A DNA stretch of 64,000 bases. Source: Camillea tinctor (lineage: Eukaryota; Ascomycota; Sordariomycetes; Xylariales; Xylariaceae). The stretch is from positions 186,001 to 250,000 of the forward strand of contig MU394102.1 in the NCBI GenBank assembly GCA_022578605.1, given 5' to 3'. Under the pieces are notes generated by a model. It was not told the DNA's origin. It worked only from the letters and a program-made list of their open reading frames with translations, and ran no database searches. Below, one piece after another: positions 34,963 through 47,175 of this stretch (within the stretch, counting starts at the first letter, position 1; each line of letters begins with the position of its first letter). The position numbers were made by a program, and so were the translations under genes.

Positions 34963-36829
34963 ATGACTCTAGATACTCATGCCTCTTCCTACAATGCTCG
35001 CATTCTCTCGAGCGTCGCTGCCACCGTCATCGCCCTGGCTTGCGGCACCAATGTAAGACTTACTCACCTCCATTCACATCTTGTTTATCGTATCTACCGC
35101 ATCTACCGTAATCCACTGCTAATCATTATTAAAAACACTCCTCGTCGTCGATAGTATGTCTATTCGGCATGGGCTCCTCAGTTCGCCGACAAGCTGTTGC
35201 TGTCTGCCACCGAGAGTAACCTGATCGGTCTATCGGGTAATCTGGGCATGTATTCTATGGGCGTTCCCGTCGGCATGTTTGTTGATTCTAAAGGTTCCCG
35301 ACCTGCCGTGGTCATCGGTGCATTCCTGCTCCTTGCTGGCTACTACCCCCTACACCAAGCCTACGATGCCGGTCATGCCTCCGTCCCTTGGTTGTGTTTT
35401 GTTTCTTTCCTGTCCGGCTTCGGAGGTTGTGTCGCATTCGCTGCTGCTATCAAGACCTCCGCCTTGAACTGGCCTCATCATCGCGGCACCGCCACCGCTT
35501 TCCCCCTTGCCGGCTTTGGCCTGAGTGCCTTTTTCTTTTCTCTGATCGGCTCTATTTTCTTTCCTGGTAGCCCGAGCAAGTTCTTGTTGCTGCTGGCCTT
35601 TGGCACCTTTAGCATGACCTTCGCTAGTTTCTTCTTTCTACGTGTGTTGCCCCATCATTCGCCCTACCAAAGTGTCCCCGCTGCCGATCCCGGTATGATG
35701 GAATCACAGGAACTGCATCGCTCTACGTCTCTTGATTTGCCCCATCCCCACGCTGGTCGTGCAAACCCATATGAACCTGGTACGTCGTCCAACACCAACA
35801 CCTCGATAACCCAACAAGACACCGCAGCCTCGGACCAAGAGGATGAGGCCAACGAGTGCCAAGAGCCCCCAACCCCTAATGAACCTGGCCACGCGGTCGA
35901 CCCCGAAGTTGTTGCGCACTCAGCTCCTTCGGAGGTCCAAGACGAAGCAGACGAGAGGTCCTCCCTTTTATCCCATGCCACTACGTCTTCTTCTTTGCCA
36001 GGTGAAATATTAGTACAGAACAGTGTTGATATGGAACATTCTCATCGTATAGATATTCGTGGTATGGATCTAATGAGAAACTTTGAATTTTGGCAACTTT
36101 TCACCATCATGGGCATTCTCTCCGGTATTGGGCTCATGACTATCAAGTGAGTGATAAATCTAGGCCATCCTTGGTTTTGCTACGTCCTCTCGCTAACCCC
36201 AAACACGTAGCAACATTGGAAACGACGTCACGGCTCTATGGAAGCATTATGATGATTCAATCGATGATAAAACGCTCGTACTCCGTCAGCAACTGCATGT
36301 CTCCATCCTCTCCATCGGCAGTTTCGCCGGCCGGCTCCTCAGCGGTGTAGGCTCCGACTTTCTCGTCAAGGTGCTACGCGCCAGTCGCGTGTGGTGCTTG
36401 GTAGTTGCTTCGGGCATCTTCTCACTCGCCCAGATCTGCGCGCTGAACATCCTCAACCCACACCTTCTCGGCTTTGTGTCTGGATTCAGCGGGCTTGGCT
36501 ACGGTTTCCTTTTTGGCGTATACCCGTCCATCGTAGCCGAGAGCTTCGGCATCCACGGCTTGAGCCAGAATTGGGGATTCATGACCTTGTCACCGGTGCT
36601 CTCGAGCAATATTTTCAATCTCTTCTATGGCGCAGTCTTCGATGCCCACTCGGTAGTTGAGGCGGACGGTACCCGCACGTGCACCGAGGGCATCGAATGC
36701 TACTGGTCTGCGTACGTGGTCACACTTTGCGCCTGCGCGCTCGGATTCGCCGTCACTCTCTGGGTTATCTGGCACCAATCGCGTGCTAAACAGAGCATCA
36801 CCTCAATCAAAGGCCATTCGGTAGATTGA
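34963..36829 (+). CDS. mch1: MFS transporter, Mch1 / nodulin-like type
   Basis: Three exons: 34963-35052, 35155-36146 and 36211-36829, 566 residues. There are twelve predicted hydrophobic segments, six on each side of a long acidic, Ser/Pro-rich central loop (about residues 205-330). Family landmarks are GTNYVYSAWAPQFADKL across the first intron, GMYSMGVPVGMFVDSKGSRP in the TM2-3 loop, and MTINNIGNDVTALW across the second intron. The Mch1 group are vacuolar-type MFS carriers of unknown substrate despite their monocarboxylate-transporter-homologue name. Intron phases 0 and 2 close exactly. Confidence 0.9.
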
Positions 36830-38720
36830 AGTGAGCATTTCGTGCTGTATTCGTTATGTTGCTCAGCAGCTATCAAGCACGCATCTTAATAATACGCGGC
36901 TGCAACATAGGTACCCTTGGACAATCTATCCAATCTCTATCCTTTGTTATATGGACATAAATTTTTTTTTTTATCTGTGGTTTGATGTATGTATAGGAAA
37001 GCAGGGGCTGGAGCTGGGCTACTAGATATTTGAGTGGTTAGAGTTTAAAGTGCTTAGAGAGCTTGGAGACCTGGGATTTGTTACATCGAAGGTTATAGAG
37101 ATATTATAGACGGCGTCGGTTTGGGGTTTTGGGTAAAGCCGGGGATTTGGCTTCCCAGCCTTCAGGTGTTACGGGTTTGTTACAGGGAGGGGCAGGCCTC
37201 GTGAGACGAATGAGGTCTGGCCGCTTAAAATAGATATGTAAGTGGTTTGGACCGAATAAGACTTGGCCTTCAATATATATATAAATACTTAACACTGGTG
37301 TCTTGATTAGCGAGTGGTATTCATTTTGAGATAGCGGGTAGAGTTACATCATCCCTTCCTGTCATCAGATTGTTCCTGGTATATGGACAAAGCATGCGCA
37401 GATTAAATGATCTTTTCTCCTCTTAGACAGTCAAACCTGCTCGCGAGTTAGTCCCTGATATGTGGACTCAAACTAAATAATAACTACATAATAGCTTAAC
37501 AACGTGAGTTAGGACATACATCAGTACTAATAACTAGGTGCTTAATATAGCCACAGGGAAGAAAGTTCATTACATATATCTCGAGGGAAGAAGCTTAAGT
37601 TATAGTAATGTCATTATTTTGCGTCTAATTCTAACACCTACTTGCTTCCCTTCCACTTTTGCATTCAACCGGCCTTGTTCATTCGTCTCTCTACTGTGCT
37701 TGCCTTTCTACAAATGCAGGATGGAGGAGGTTATGAGTAGTTCTTGTCATTTATCATCAAACACTCATTTTCTGGTGATGGTTGAATTTCCTATAGAAAC
37801 CCAGATAACCTTGTTGAATTACACTGTCCACCTCAAAGGCCCAACAGATAGCTGAATAAAGCTTCTCTTGCACACATATCTCGAGTCCCTGACACGTATT
37901 ACACTCATGGTGGTCCGTAGGACTAGCCCCTCTCTCGATCTTTTCTTTCAGCCTATCCTATTACTTCCAATCGTATATATTAGAGAAGATATCCAGGAGG
38001 TTGAGCGATTTCATTGTTGGCTGTTTCCCTTCTATATCGCCTACAAGGCGGAAGAGAAAGGATCCCCATGGCGAATCGAGTCTTTCTTTAGTAAACTTTA
38101 GATTCAGCCCGTGACAGTCAATATCTTGAAGCGAGCTACTGAATACATTGGATTAATCCTCGGTCGCGCACACTTTTTTAAGTGCAGTAAAAACAACAAG
38201 AACGCGGCCTCCACATTTAACCCAGCCGAAGCCGTATTATTATATGGTATAATGACGAAAGAGAAGCTTCATCCCTTGAAAAGAAAACCTGTCGCCGAAG
38301 AAACCTAACACCGGTCCAGGAATGATGCAAAAGAAAAAAGAAAAAAAAAATGCTATGCCTGCAGAATCAAACGATAAAAAAGCAATATGGTATCCAGTGT
38401 TCCCTCAAGGTTAGGTTCATGGATTTGAAGAAAAAAAAAACCCAACCCCCCGATCGTTCAAATTTGATACGTTTGAAACGTCCCATGGACTCCGTTAGCC
38501 CACAAGGCTTGGGGTACTTCCAGAGTATATACAAGAACGAGATGCCACCCAAGACTGAATGGTGTTATCTCACTTTATGCTCATATTTACTATGTTCACT
38601 CGAATGTATAACGCCGAGATAAGTCGTTATCCAAATCTTTCTAATCAGATATTTGGGGACGAGTCTGTCGCCACAGGGATAAGAAAACATGTGCCTAACA
38701 ATCCGTATCATACGCAGTAC
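36830..38720. other. 1.9 kb convergent intergenic region
   Basis: Several plus-strand frames of 60-105 codons follow one another (37538-38756). They have no shared frame, no splice signals that join them sensibly, and no family character. I see no gene here. Confidence 0.45.
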
Positions 38721-41700
38721 CTAAGGCTCCTTGCCTTGTTTTCGGCCATCTGGTGATTCATCATCGAAAATTGATTTTATCTCAGCAAGAGTCCAGGAGT
38801 CAGATGCCGAGTGGATAGCTACAAGCCATGTAGCTACCAAATTAACCAGATAATGCAGCATATAAGCGTAAGAAACGCCATAGATCGCTGCGTACGTGGC
38901 AATCCCGAAGAGGAGAACATTGGTTATGTGTCGGAGCCGATTAGTCACGGGCGGGACCATTTTACCAGCCGTTAAAGTCTCAACTAAGAGTATAAACGGG
39001 AGAATCGACATCACATTGTGATGCGATGAAAATGGAGTGAACCATCGTACAGTCAAGTTGCGTATCCAGACAACCAAAGTGGGCAGATTGATCGGCAACA
39101 CCCACAACATAAGGAGAAATATCGTATGTACATAGTTTCTGAAGTTAGCATTTGAGGGCGACGGGTTTTCATATGCCAGCCGGTGGGCTCGAACGCTTGT
39201 GCTCAATTGTACAAGACAGCAGACCACGTAGGCAAACTGATAAGGAATCAAAGTCGATACAAGGAAGAGAAGGACCCCGGTGGTTATGAGTCGTCGACGT
39301 GGCGAGGATGGGGTGAAGACTGGAGGCAAAATACCCCTCGGCGACAATGCGCGTTTCTTCTCGTCGTGTCGGATGACTGAGCGAGAAAAAATCCATCCAT
39401 AAAGGGTGCTAAGTAGCGCAACGAGAAGCAATGCTACGTAGTTCAGGATTACGCAAACCCCCACGCAAATGATACCTATCATTGGAATTAAAAACCAAAA
39501 GAATGGATCTGTAGTGCCAACTAGAAGATCATTCTGTCGAAAGTCCATAGCAGACGTGCTATTCCTCCATAACCAGAAACCTTTAGACTCTGAAGCACTT
39601 GACTGACCCATCGAAAGCGATAAAAGAGTCATTGATAAGAGTAGCATTGGCAAAGATCGTCGAAGGCAACTGTCAAGACTCTCAGAGAAGGAGATGAAAA
39701 CACCGGTGCTATCATACGTTCGGAACTGCTTCCGCAATACTAGTGCCATTACGAGTAATGGGAATGATGCAAAAACGGTACGGTAGCGCATGTATAGTTT
39801 TCCAAGACTACCCAGAAGATCAACGCTAAGTTTGATAGAAATAGGCGTGGCACAAGTCGGGTCTGTCCAAAATTGGAGGCTGAGCCCATCGCCACCTCGC
39901 TTGGGCTTGATCGGTGGTGGCATATACGGCGAGACGCCATGGAGACTGATCTCCACGTCTCGAGCATTAACAAAAAACTTGGACTCGTAAGGTTCGGATA
40001 GGTATTGCCGAACTAGTGGCTTGAAGAGCTCCCGCCGTTCGTTGCATATTTGCTCTCCAATCTCTAGGTTATAGGCTAGTAGGCTGCTCTGGACGGATGG
40101 AATTCGAACTTCTGTGACCATTGGTCGGCTGGAGGGAAGATGTAGTTGTAAACCAAAAGCTAGAAGACGCCTCGCACCAATGTGGCGGGTTAGGTGTGCC
40201 TGGTGGGAATCGCTGAACTCAGCAACCACCCACCCAGGAGTCGGCGAGCCTGTTTTGTCTACAATCGCAACGAACTCGTGATCTGCAATGTCTTCGATGT
40301 CGTACTCAAGATATGAGAATGGTGGGATTTGTTGCTCGCCGTCTAGGAAAAATGGCTGCTTAGTAGCACGGGTAGATGCTGGTAGGGCAACTACATCAGA
40401 CGCTGCATTCTTGCAGGCTAAACGCGTCGAGCCCGTGTTCTCGTCGGAGAGATCCATATTCATGGAGAATGGTAGATTGGCTTGCCCTAATTGTAGGGGA
40501 TAGACGCTACAAAATAAGACCTCCAACTTCCCATCCCCCCCAGACTCGTCGATCTCGCTATCTGACAACAAAGTAAATTTCTTACCTCCAGGGACGCCCT
40601 GGGGTGGAATAGGGAGCAGGTAAGCTTTTGACTTTCTGTTCGACCCGAGGCTACGAAGCACAAGCCTCTCTCCTTGAGCGCTGATTTCGTCGAAATCATC
40701 ACCTAGCGTTAAAAGTGTATTAGGTTGCATCTCGGGAAGGGATTTCTCAACTATGCTCTCCATTCCAGTCAAAAACCTCTTTCTGAAAGCCTCCATCCGT
40801 TCAGCACGCGGCTTAGTTTGAGACTTTCCGCGGATATCAACAACATCATATAATGCCCGAACGAGGACTTTTCGAGATTGGTCACACCAAGTTATTGCCT
40901 GGTGATCCATGCTCGTCCAAACGTTTGGGATTGTAGATGTAAAGACAGTGAAACCATGAGTTTCAGGCACAATGGATTCTAGACTAGCATAGTCCGAAGG
41001 CACTACAGTATCTAGACCGCCACCAGCAATGGACACCAGGGTGACCTGTCCTAACGAGTTTTCAGACGAGGCTTTCTTCGAGTAGGCATGACGCCAATAC
41101 TCGTTGATATCTTGGTATATCTTGACAATGAGCGGATCGAACGTGACGGGTGGTCGTGCATGCGGTGCTGACATGGTAATGATAGTGTTTATCGAGTTTG
41201 GTTGGTAGTTCGGCATGATAAACGAGGCCCGGGCGACAATACCGCCCATAGAATGACCCATGATAATGACCGATGACGGGTCTGGGAGGTTGGGAACCCG
41301 CTCCGAGGTTTGCGGATCTAGGTAGAGCGAGAGTATGTATCTGACAGCTTCGTTCACATATTCGGCTTGATCCAGCATGGTTTGTCCATGAAATGCGGTG
41401 AAGTCTTCGTTGAAGTCGACCGAGAAGAAATCCAGATTCTTGACCCCGGATTCGGAAGCGGAAGCATCGTGTTGGAGAATATCGTGAAAGTACCGCGCGG
41501 ATTCGGAAGCAATAGACCGCACCTGTTTATAGCTGCCGGCGTTTCCTGGTATGAAAAGCACGGGGATGCCCCTGACCTAATTTCCACATCAGCCTTCGCG
41601 CCAAATGATATAGCTTCAAACATGCTGTATACCTTGGGCGCATTGTCTATTCCTTGCTCTCTATACAGATATAAAGAGTACTTGCTCGCGAACCGGGTGT

Positions 41701-42187
41701 GTTCGGTGTCGAAATCGGTAAAGGGGATAAACGATGGGTTCATCCACGACATGCGGCACCCCTTGGAGTCGCAATGGAGCGAAGATGAGGAGTATAGCAC
41801 AGATAACAAGAGCGCGATGCCTGCTATACTCGTCAAGAGCATCGAAAGCGATATAGCCCAGGGATTGCGCGACCGCAACCGGCGGTTCTTAACTTTCCCT
41901 ACAGCCATCTTCTCACCTTCAATCCCTATATCACCGGGAGATATCGCCGTAGAGGTCGCAGACTCCTTGGTAGCGGACCCATCCCGGCCCTCTGCGAGCT
42001 GCCAATTGATTTGTGTGCTCGATGTCCGACTTCGCGCCGAGGAGGATCTGGTGCCAGAAGTTTGGGTGTGACGGGAATGGCGCTGGGAGGGTTTGACGTC
42101 GTTTATTTTGGACTGCGCAGGAGCACGAGAAGCCTTGACGGGAACGTCGGCGCTGTCATCGGACGAGCCTGACGAGCGCCTCTGCAT
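38721..42187 (-). CDS. bst1: GPI inositol-deacylase Bst1/PGAP1
   Basis: Two exons, 42187-41633 and 41576-38721, about 1136 residues, typical for fungal Bst1. A Ser/Arg-rich cytosolic N-terminus (~100 residues) is followed by a membrane anchor (LSMLLTSIAGIALLLSVLYS) and the lipase domain. PVLFIPGNAGSYKQVRS lies at about residues 190-206 and is split at its upstream edge by the 56-bp intron. GHSMGGIVAR has the nucleophile Ser near residue 294. The C-terminal ~400 residues carry a series of membrane segments. The enzyme removes the acyl chain from the inositol of GPI-anchored proteins in the ER, a quality-control and export step. A long plus-strand open frame over exon 1 is a shadow. Confidence 0.94.
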
Positions 42188-45100
42188 CGAGGAGGAAGAG
42201 GCTCCCGCGAGACCTCTACGACTGGGGCGACTTAGAGGAAAGTGACAATGCGCGAAGTAAGGGGATTCCGATAGACACAGAGCGCTATAGTCGAGTCGAA
42301 AGGATGCTGTTTGTCATACGATAGGTTGAGAATGACGTTGGGTCACAGCTCGAGACACGGAGTCGGAGGGTTTCGCAGCAAGCAGCACGTATGGGGGGGG
42401 CCAAGATACACAAGCCGGTATGGAAACTGTCGATCTCATTAAGGAAAGAAAATGGTCCTAGTTCTGGCTGGGGGTTTCTGGTGGATTATTATTCGCCGCC
42501 CTTTTTATTTTATTTTATGTTATTTCTTTTTTTCTTCTTTTTTTTCAATGCCCTTGTAAAATAGTGTATAAAAACGAACGTGGTACGCTAAACGCTTATT
42601 CTTCTTTTTGTTTCGTAGCGATTTTTAAAATAACGAAAGGGTAGGTTAGCTGAACTAACCGAGTAAAAAAGGGCGTTGGTGATTGATTTTGGTGGTTGTA
42701 ACTGTTGTTGTTTCTTCTGCAGAAAGTTGAGGAGCTGCCACTAACTAGACGGGGCGAAAGGTTCCTCTTTGGGGGGTTGCGATTCGGCAATGGTGCTGCA
42801 AGCCAGTTCGGATTTTTTGGGACCTTTTTTTTTTTTTCCTTTTTTTTTCCTTGGATAACGGTTGATGCTTAATCTTGTTGGAGTAATTTGGGGGGGGCTA
42901 CATTGTACACCATTATTTTCAATTACAGGGAAGAGGTTGGTTAGTAGTGTATGTGTGTATGTATGTATGTACCTACAATACCTAAACCCATGTAGGCTTG
43001 CTGCTAGGTCCCCGATATAGTTAATTCTCCCCGGTGGGGTCCGTCTTGCCAGCCCAGCCCTCACCTTCCTGCAACCTGCACCTACCTACACGATCTAACC
43101 TAGATACTGACAGGGGTTAGGTACAGTTAAAGTGACGATACCACTACGATGTTACTTGGCCAATGACGTTAATCTGACCTTGGTTGCTGCAAGTGTCGGC
43201 GACCAAGACTTGTCTAGGCACAGCAACCTAGTCAAATGTTCTTCCTAAGGTCCTGTTTTTCTTTTGTGATGGGTGGTCATCAAGTTGCACACTCTTACCC
43301 AGGTATGGTATATACTACTTAGGTATTGACCTATCTCTTGTTTCGAATAAGGTATATTCAAACAATCTTAAATCAATTTCGTATTCCATGTAAGTTGTGA
43401 CCCAGATTACCTACCCAGACAGTTATATGGACCGGGATTGATGAGAGTTAATTGCATGTTGTGTTCGGTGAAGTACTTAATTTATACCGCATTCAACGAT
43501 AAACATCTGATGAATTTAGATGTAATTTGTAGGTTAAGTCTCTCTCCATATAGACCTATATATATGTAAATATATGCATGTAACCTATGTCTATCTTGCT
43601 TTTATTTCCGGATGGTTTCACGACTGTTTTACTATACATACATACCTTAAAGAGCTGTGAGGGGAATGGGCAGAGGGGGGAAGAGCACTTGAAGGAAGAA
43701 AACCAGTTAAATACGGATCTGTTCTGTAGTAGTAGATCCGTAACCTAAGTAAATGGTGGGATCTAGCACGTAAAGTTGAACAATTCCTTGAATTCACACT
43801 AGGCTAGGTTACTCTGATGGAACTGGTGAGCTTTTTATGGTAGTATTCGAGCACTAGAGCATCTAAACCAAACAACAAATTATGGATAATGGCTGTACTC
43901 TGCCCGGAGGATATCAGCTCCAGCTGTTAGGTATGATTGCTTATAACATGTATGACTTGGCCATGATAAGGCAATTGATTGGTCGTCTGTTCTCTCATAT
44001 CATAGGATTCTCCTTCTTTGGTATCACCTGCCAGAATGACATGGGAATACTGAGTACGGAATACATGGTACGTAGTGGACATGGACAATGGAGAAATAAA
44101 ACAAAACAAATGGTAATCATCTACTTTCCCATCGGTCGCTACTATTATTACTATGACTGCGACATTCGGGAGCTCACTTACATTGTGTGCAACCTCGAAC
44201 AATGAGTTTTGGTGGGAAGCTCGTATTGTTGTCGAGCTTGCAGAGAGAGAAAAAAAAATGAAAAGAAAGAAAAATAAATTAATATATTGCTGCATGGCTT
44301 TTAACGCAGGGTAATTTTACGAAGCATTAGTAGTTTACTTCAATATTATTAGTAAAAACTTGGAAAGAACGTGCCAATGTTGCTCAAGGTTAAGGTTGTT
44401 TTCTAGCCATTCGTGTTTTTTTTTCTTCGGTAGTCCGACGATGAACTATATCCTGCACATGCAATGCAGCCGTTCTTAAGTGCCAATGAGGACGAAGCCT
44501 CGTTTCAGATAGGCGCCACATACTACTTTTTCATTGGTCCCCTTTTCGTTTAACTTACACCACACTAACTAGTAGAAACGCTTGAGTGTACGGAGTATAT
44601 CTTTAACCTAAACTACCCTATCTGCCCTACTATAAGTTCAAGGAATTTGGGAATTCCTATCTGATTTATCTATCTCAGGTCAATTAAGATAATTATCAAC
44701 CCACATCGGATAACCCTAAGCTCATGTTGGTACTGGACTTGATTCGATCTTGAAATATCCACGATTGGTGGACCACTTGTCACGTCATACAAGGGTTGGA
44801 TTTCGTATCTTACAATTCTTCCGAAGGCGGCCAAGATATTGGCAGATCGACGGACCCGAGATAAGAACCTTAAGAAGTTAGCCAAGGAACTGGCCAAGAA
44901 GAAATGGAGGCTTCACGATCGGTCACAAGGTGCTTGCCGAGCTTCCCGTTAAAAACAAGCACTACCGACACATCACTACATATTTATATCTACACTAGCA
45001 CATCTGATTGAATGCCCACCTCCACCTTATTTGTTGAATTTTTCAAGCGCTCACTCCAAGTTCCCCAGCTTGCCAAGGCTTACCGTGTCATAAATCCGTA

Positions 45101-45573
45101 CCGTTGCTTCCGGGCTCTCGTGAACGTGAAGGTGTTTACTGTAGCTAGAGGTTCTTGAGAGCGGAATGGGTGTGGTCGATATCATTAGATAGGTAAGTAA
45201 GATGTTTGAGCCCTGAGTTTGTGAATATAACTTGGAAGTAAGTATGGGATGAAATGATGAATTTAAACTATTTCTAAAAGATACAGCCTTTAAGTACCCA
45301 AGGTATTTGGCTTCCACAGAAGTTAGACAAGAATAAGGTTCTATAGGTTCCGTAGCTCAGGTAGCTTAAGCCACATAATACATACCTCTACTTAACACTG
45401 TGGCTCATCTACATACCCACCAATGAACTCTTAAATCCCATCCTCTACCTACATTAATCCTCCATTAGCACGGCACGACACTTGTACTTATGTTACGTCT
45501 AACCCTGAGTAACCCCAGGGTTGGTTAGGAACGTGGTTTTAAGAATATTCAAACTATAGAATATGACGAAAAG
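42188..45573. other. 3.4 kb intergenic region between housekeeping block and catabolic cluster
   Basis: No gene recognised. It contains poly-T and A tracts (42500-42560, 42820-42850) and a TGTA/TG repeat (42948-42972). Open frames up to ~120 codons at 43882-44295 overlap on both strands and are AT-rich. This stretch marks the boundary between conserved genes and the accessory-type cluster to the right. Confidence 0.45.
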
Positions 45574-46618
45574 CTAATTCTCTACCTTCATGCCTTTTCT
45601 GATGAGGTATATCGCGTCTTCTACCGTTTGCCCTTGCACCCTCCGGCTAGGCTGTTCGCTGCCAAGTTCTGTATCCTCAGCAACGATCCTATAAACTTCA
45701 CTTACCCCCTCAAACCTATGATTAAATATCTATAGTAAGCGTCTGTGCCTCTAGGATGTAGGGCCATATCTTACAGTTTCTTCTCGAACCCCCCGTTTTC
45801 ATGAAAAGTTGTGCCAATCTCTTGCATCTCGCCAACCCATCGGTAGGCCTTTGGCGGCATGGTGACAATACCCCTTTCCACCAAGGCTAATGTCGCGGGA
45901 TTGTATCTTTGCATCGTTTCGCGCAACTCTGGTAGGATACTCATTGTGTCAGCGGTAACAAACGATTCTATCGCGAGCGCGAAGAATCCCTTTGTTAGGC
46001 TCGCATAGCACATCTTAAGACACGTTGCGGCGCCAATGGGATGCTGGAGGTGCTTCACGTTTAAGATTCGACAGAATGTTGGTGATGGAAGTTCCACTGG
46101 ACCAGAGACGATGAGACTTGGGCAGTGCCATGCATCATCTTTTGCAAAGGGGACACCTCCAATTATACCACCGTCGACGAACATTATATCAGAGCTGCTC
46201 CGAAAAAGATCATCGATCGTAGACGCGAGTGACGGCGAAACTGCATTGAGGTCTACATAGTATAGTGGCTGTTTTCTCGACCCGGTTGCCTCTACACAAG
46301 CGTCATATACTCGCTTCGCCGTTGTGAATGCGTCTCGTGGGGGGACGATGGATAGAATAACATCACATTTTCCTACGAGCTCTGACATCGATCTATGAAG
46401 CTGGATTCCCGCTGAGCGTGCGCGCTCCCGGGTTGACTCACTAGCAGACAGATACGATTAGTTTCTCCTGACTGACACTAAGGCATACAAACTCTATACC
46501 TTCGGTCCTCCGCGAAAGTGCCTACAATATATCCATGGAAAACGAGCAGCTGTCCAATTCCCATCCCCATCTCCCCGATAGATAATATCCCGACGGTCTT
46601 GATCAAAATGTCCGCCAT
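45574..46618 (-). CDS. 6-phosphogluconate dehydrogenase-like NAD-binding protein with DUF1932 C-terminal domain
   Basis: Three exons: 46618-46500, 46440-45775 and 45715-45574, 308 residues. The Rossmann start reads TVGILSIGEMGMGIGQLL (GxGxMG variant with Ser-Ile-Gly-Glu). ILSIVPPRDA and YYVDLNAVSPS are the NAD-side landmarks. ATCLKMCYASLTKGFFALAIES is the DUF1932 catalytic-Lys helix. The last exon, joined through a GTAAGA donor, supplies the final 47 residues (FEGVSEVYRIVAEDTELG onward), so the protein is full length. DUF1932 dehydrogenases act on short-chain hydroxy acids; bacterial relatives sit with class II aldolases in tetronate pathways, and a class II aldolase lies 6 kb away here. The specific substrate is unknown. 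Confidence 0.88.
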
Positions 46619-47175
46619 TGGTCTCTGCATTATGTCAATAATCACTGCAAGAGCCTAGAGGCCCACAAAGAGAACAAAGCGGATAGTCTGACATATATAA
46701 CCTCAGTCATATACCCCAGGGCATACTCGGGGCCTCTCTGCGTAGCATCAGCAAGATACACAAACCTCGGCTGTTGGTACGTTCGCAGGGCTGACGCCGC
46801 AATGCAGAGCCGAACGGAGTTTCATATGCCGCGTGAATCACCGCAGGACACCGGTTCATGACGGAGCGTATGATTGCAGTGTAACTTCTCAACAATACTA
46901 CAGGAAACATGGTTTAAAATGTGAAGCTAGCTATAATCCCCTCAGATGACACCTCCCTACTACAATCGGGCAGCAGCACGGTATTGTAGCTCAAATATAA
47001 CTATCAACAACTGGTGAACTATATTAGCAGCCTTGGCTGACCACTATAGATGATGGATCGGCGCATAAGAAAGCATCTTCAAATGGTGTATGCGTGACTA
47101 GGGAGATTGAAGAATCCAAAGGTTGGAAGAGCAGATTCTGTCCTGTCCTTGCTTCCGATAAGCATAGTTCTACCT
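46619..47175. other. Intergenic region upstream of DUF1932 gene
   Basis: Holds the promoter of the dehydrogenase and the 3' end of the transporter. CGGAGT, the core of the repeated TGCGGAGT word found elsewhere in the cluster, occurs at 46815-46820. No gene; a 67-codon frame is not convincing. Confidence 0.5.

Noticed and set aside
37538..38756. Chain of plus-strand frames between the MCH1-like gene and BST1
   Set aside because: Different frames, no usable splice signals joining them, no recognisable domains.
41367..42071. 234-codon plus-strand frame over BST1 exon 1
   Set aside because: Shadow of BST1, whose membrane anchor, intron and lipase motifs are on the minus strand.
43882..44295. 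Overlapping 107- and 122-codon frames on opposite strands
   Set aside because: AT-rich, no domain or splice support on either strand.
45347..45425. tRNA-like A-box (GTAGCTCAGGTAGC)
   Set aside because: No B-box with GGTTCGANTCC follows at the right distance and no cloverleaf could be drawn.
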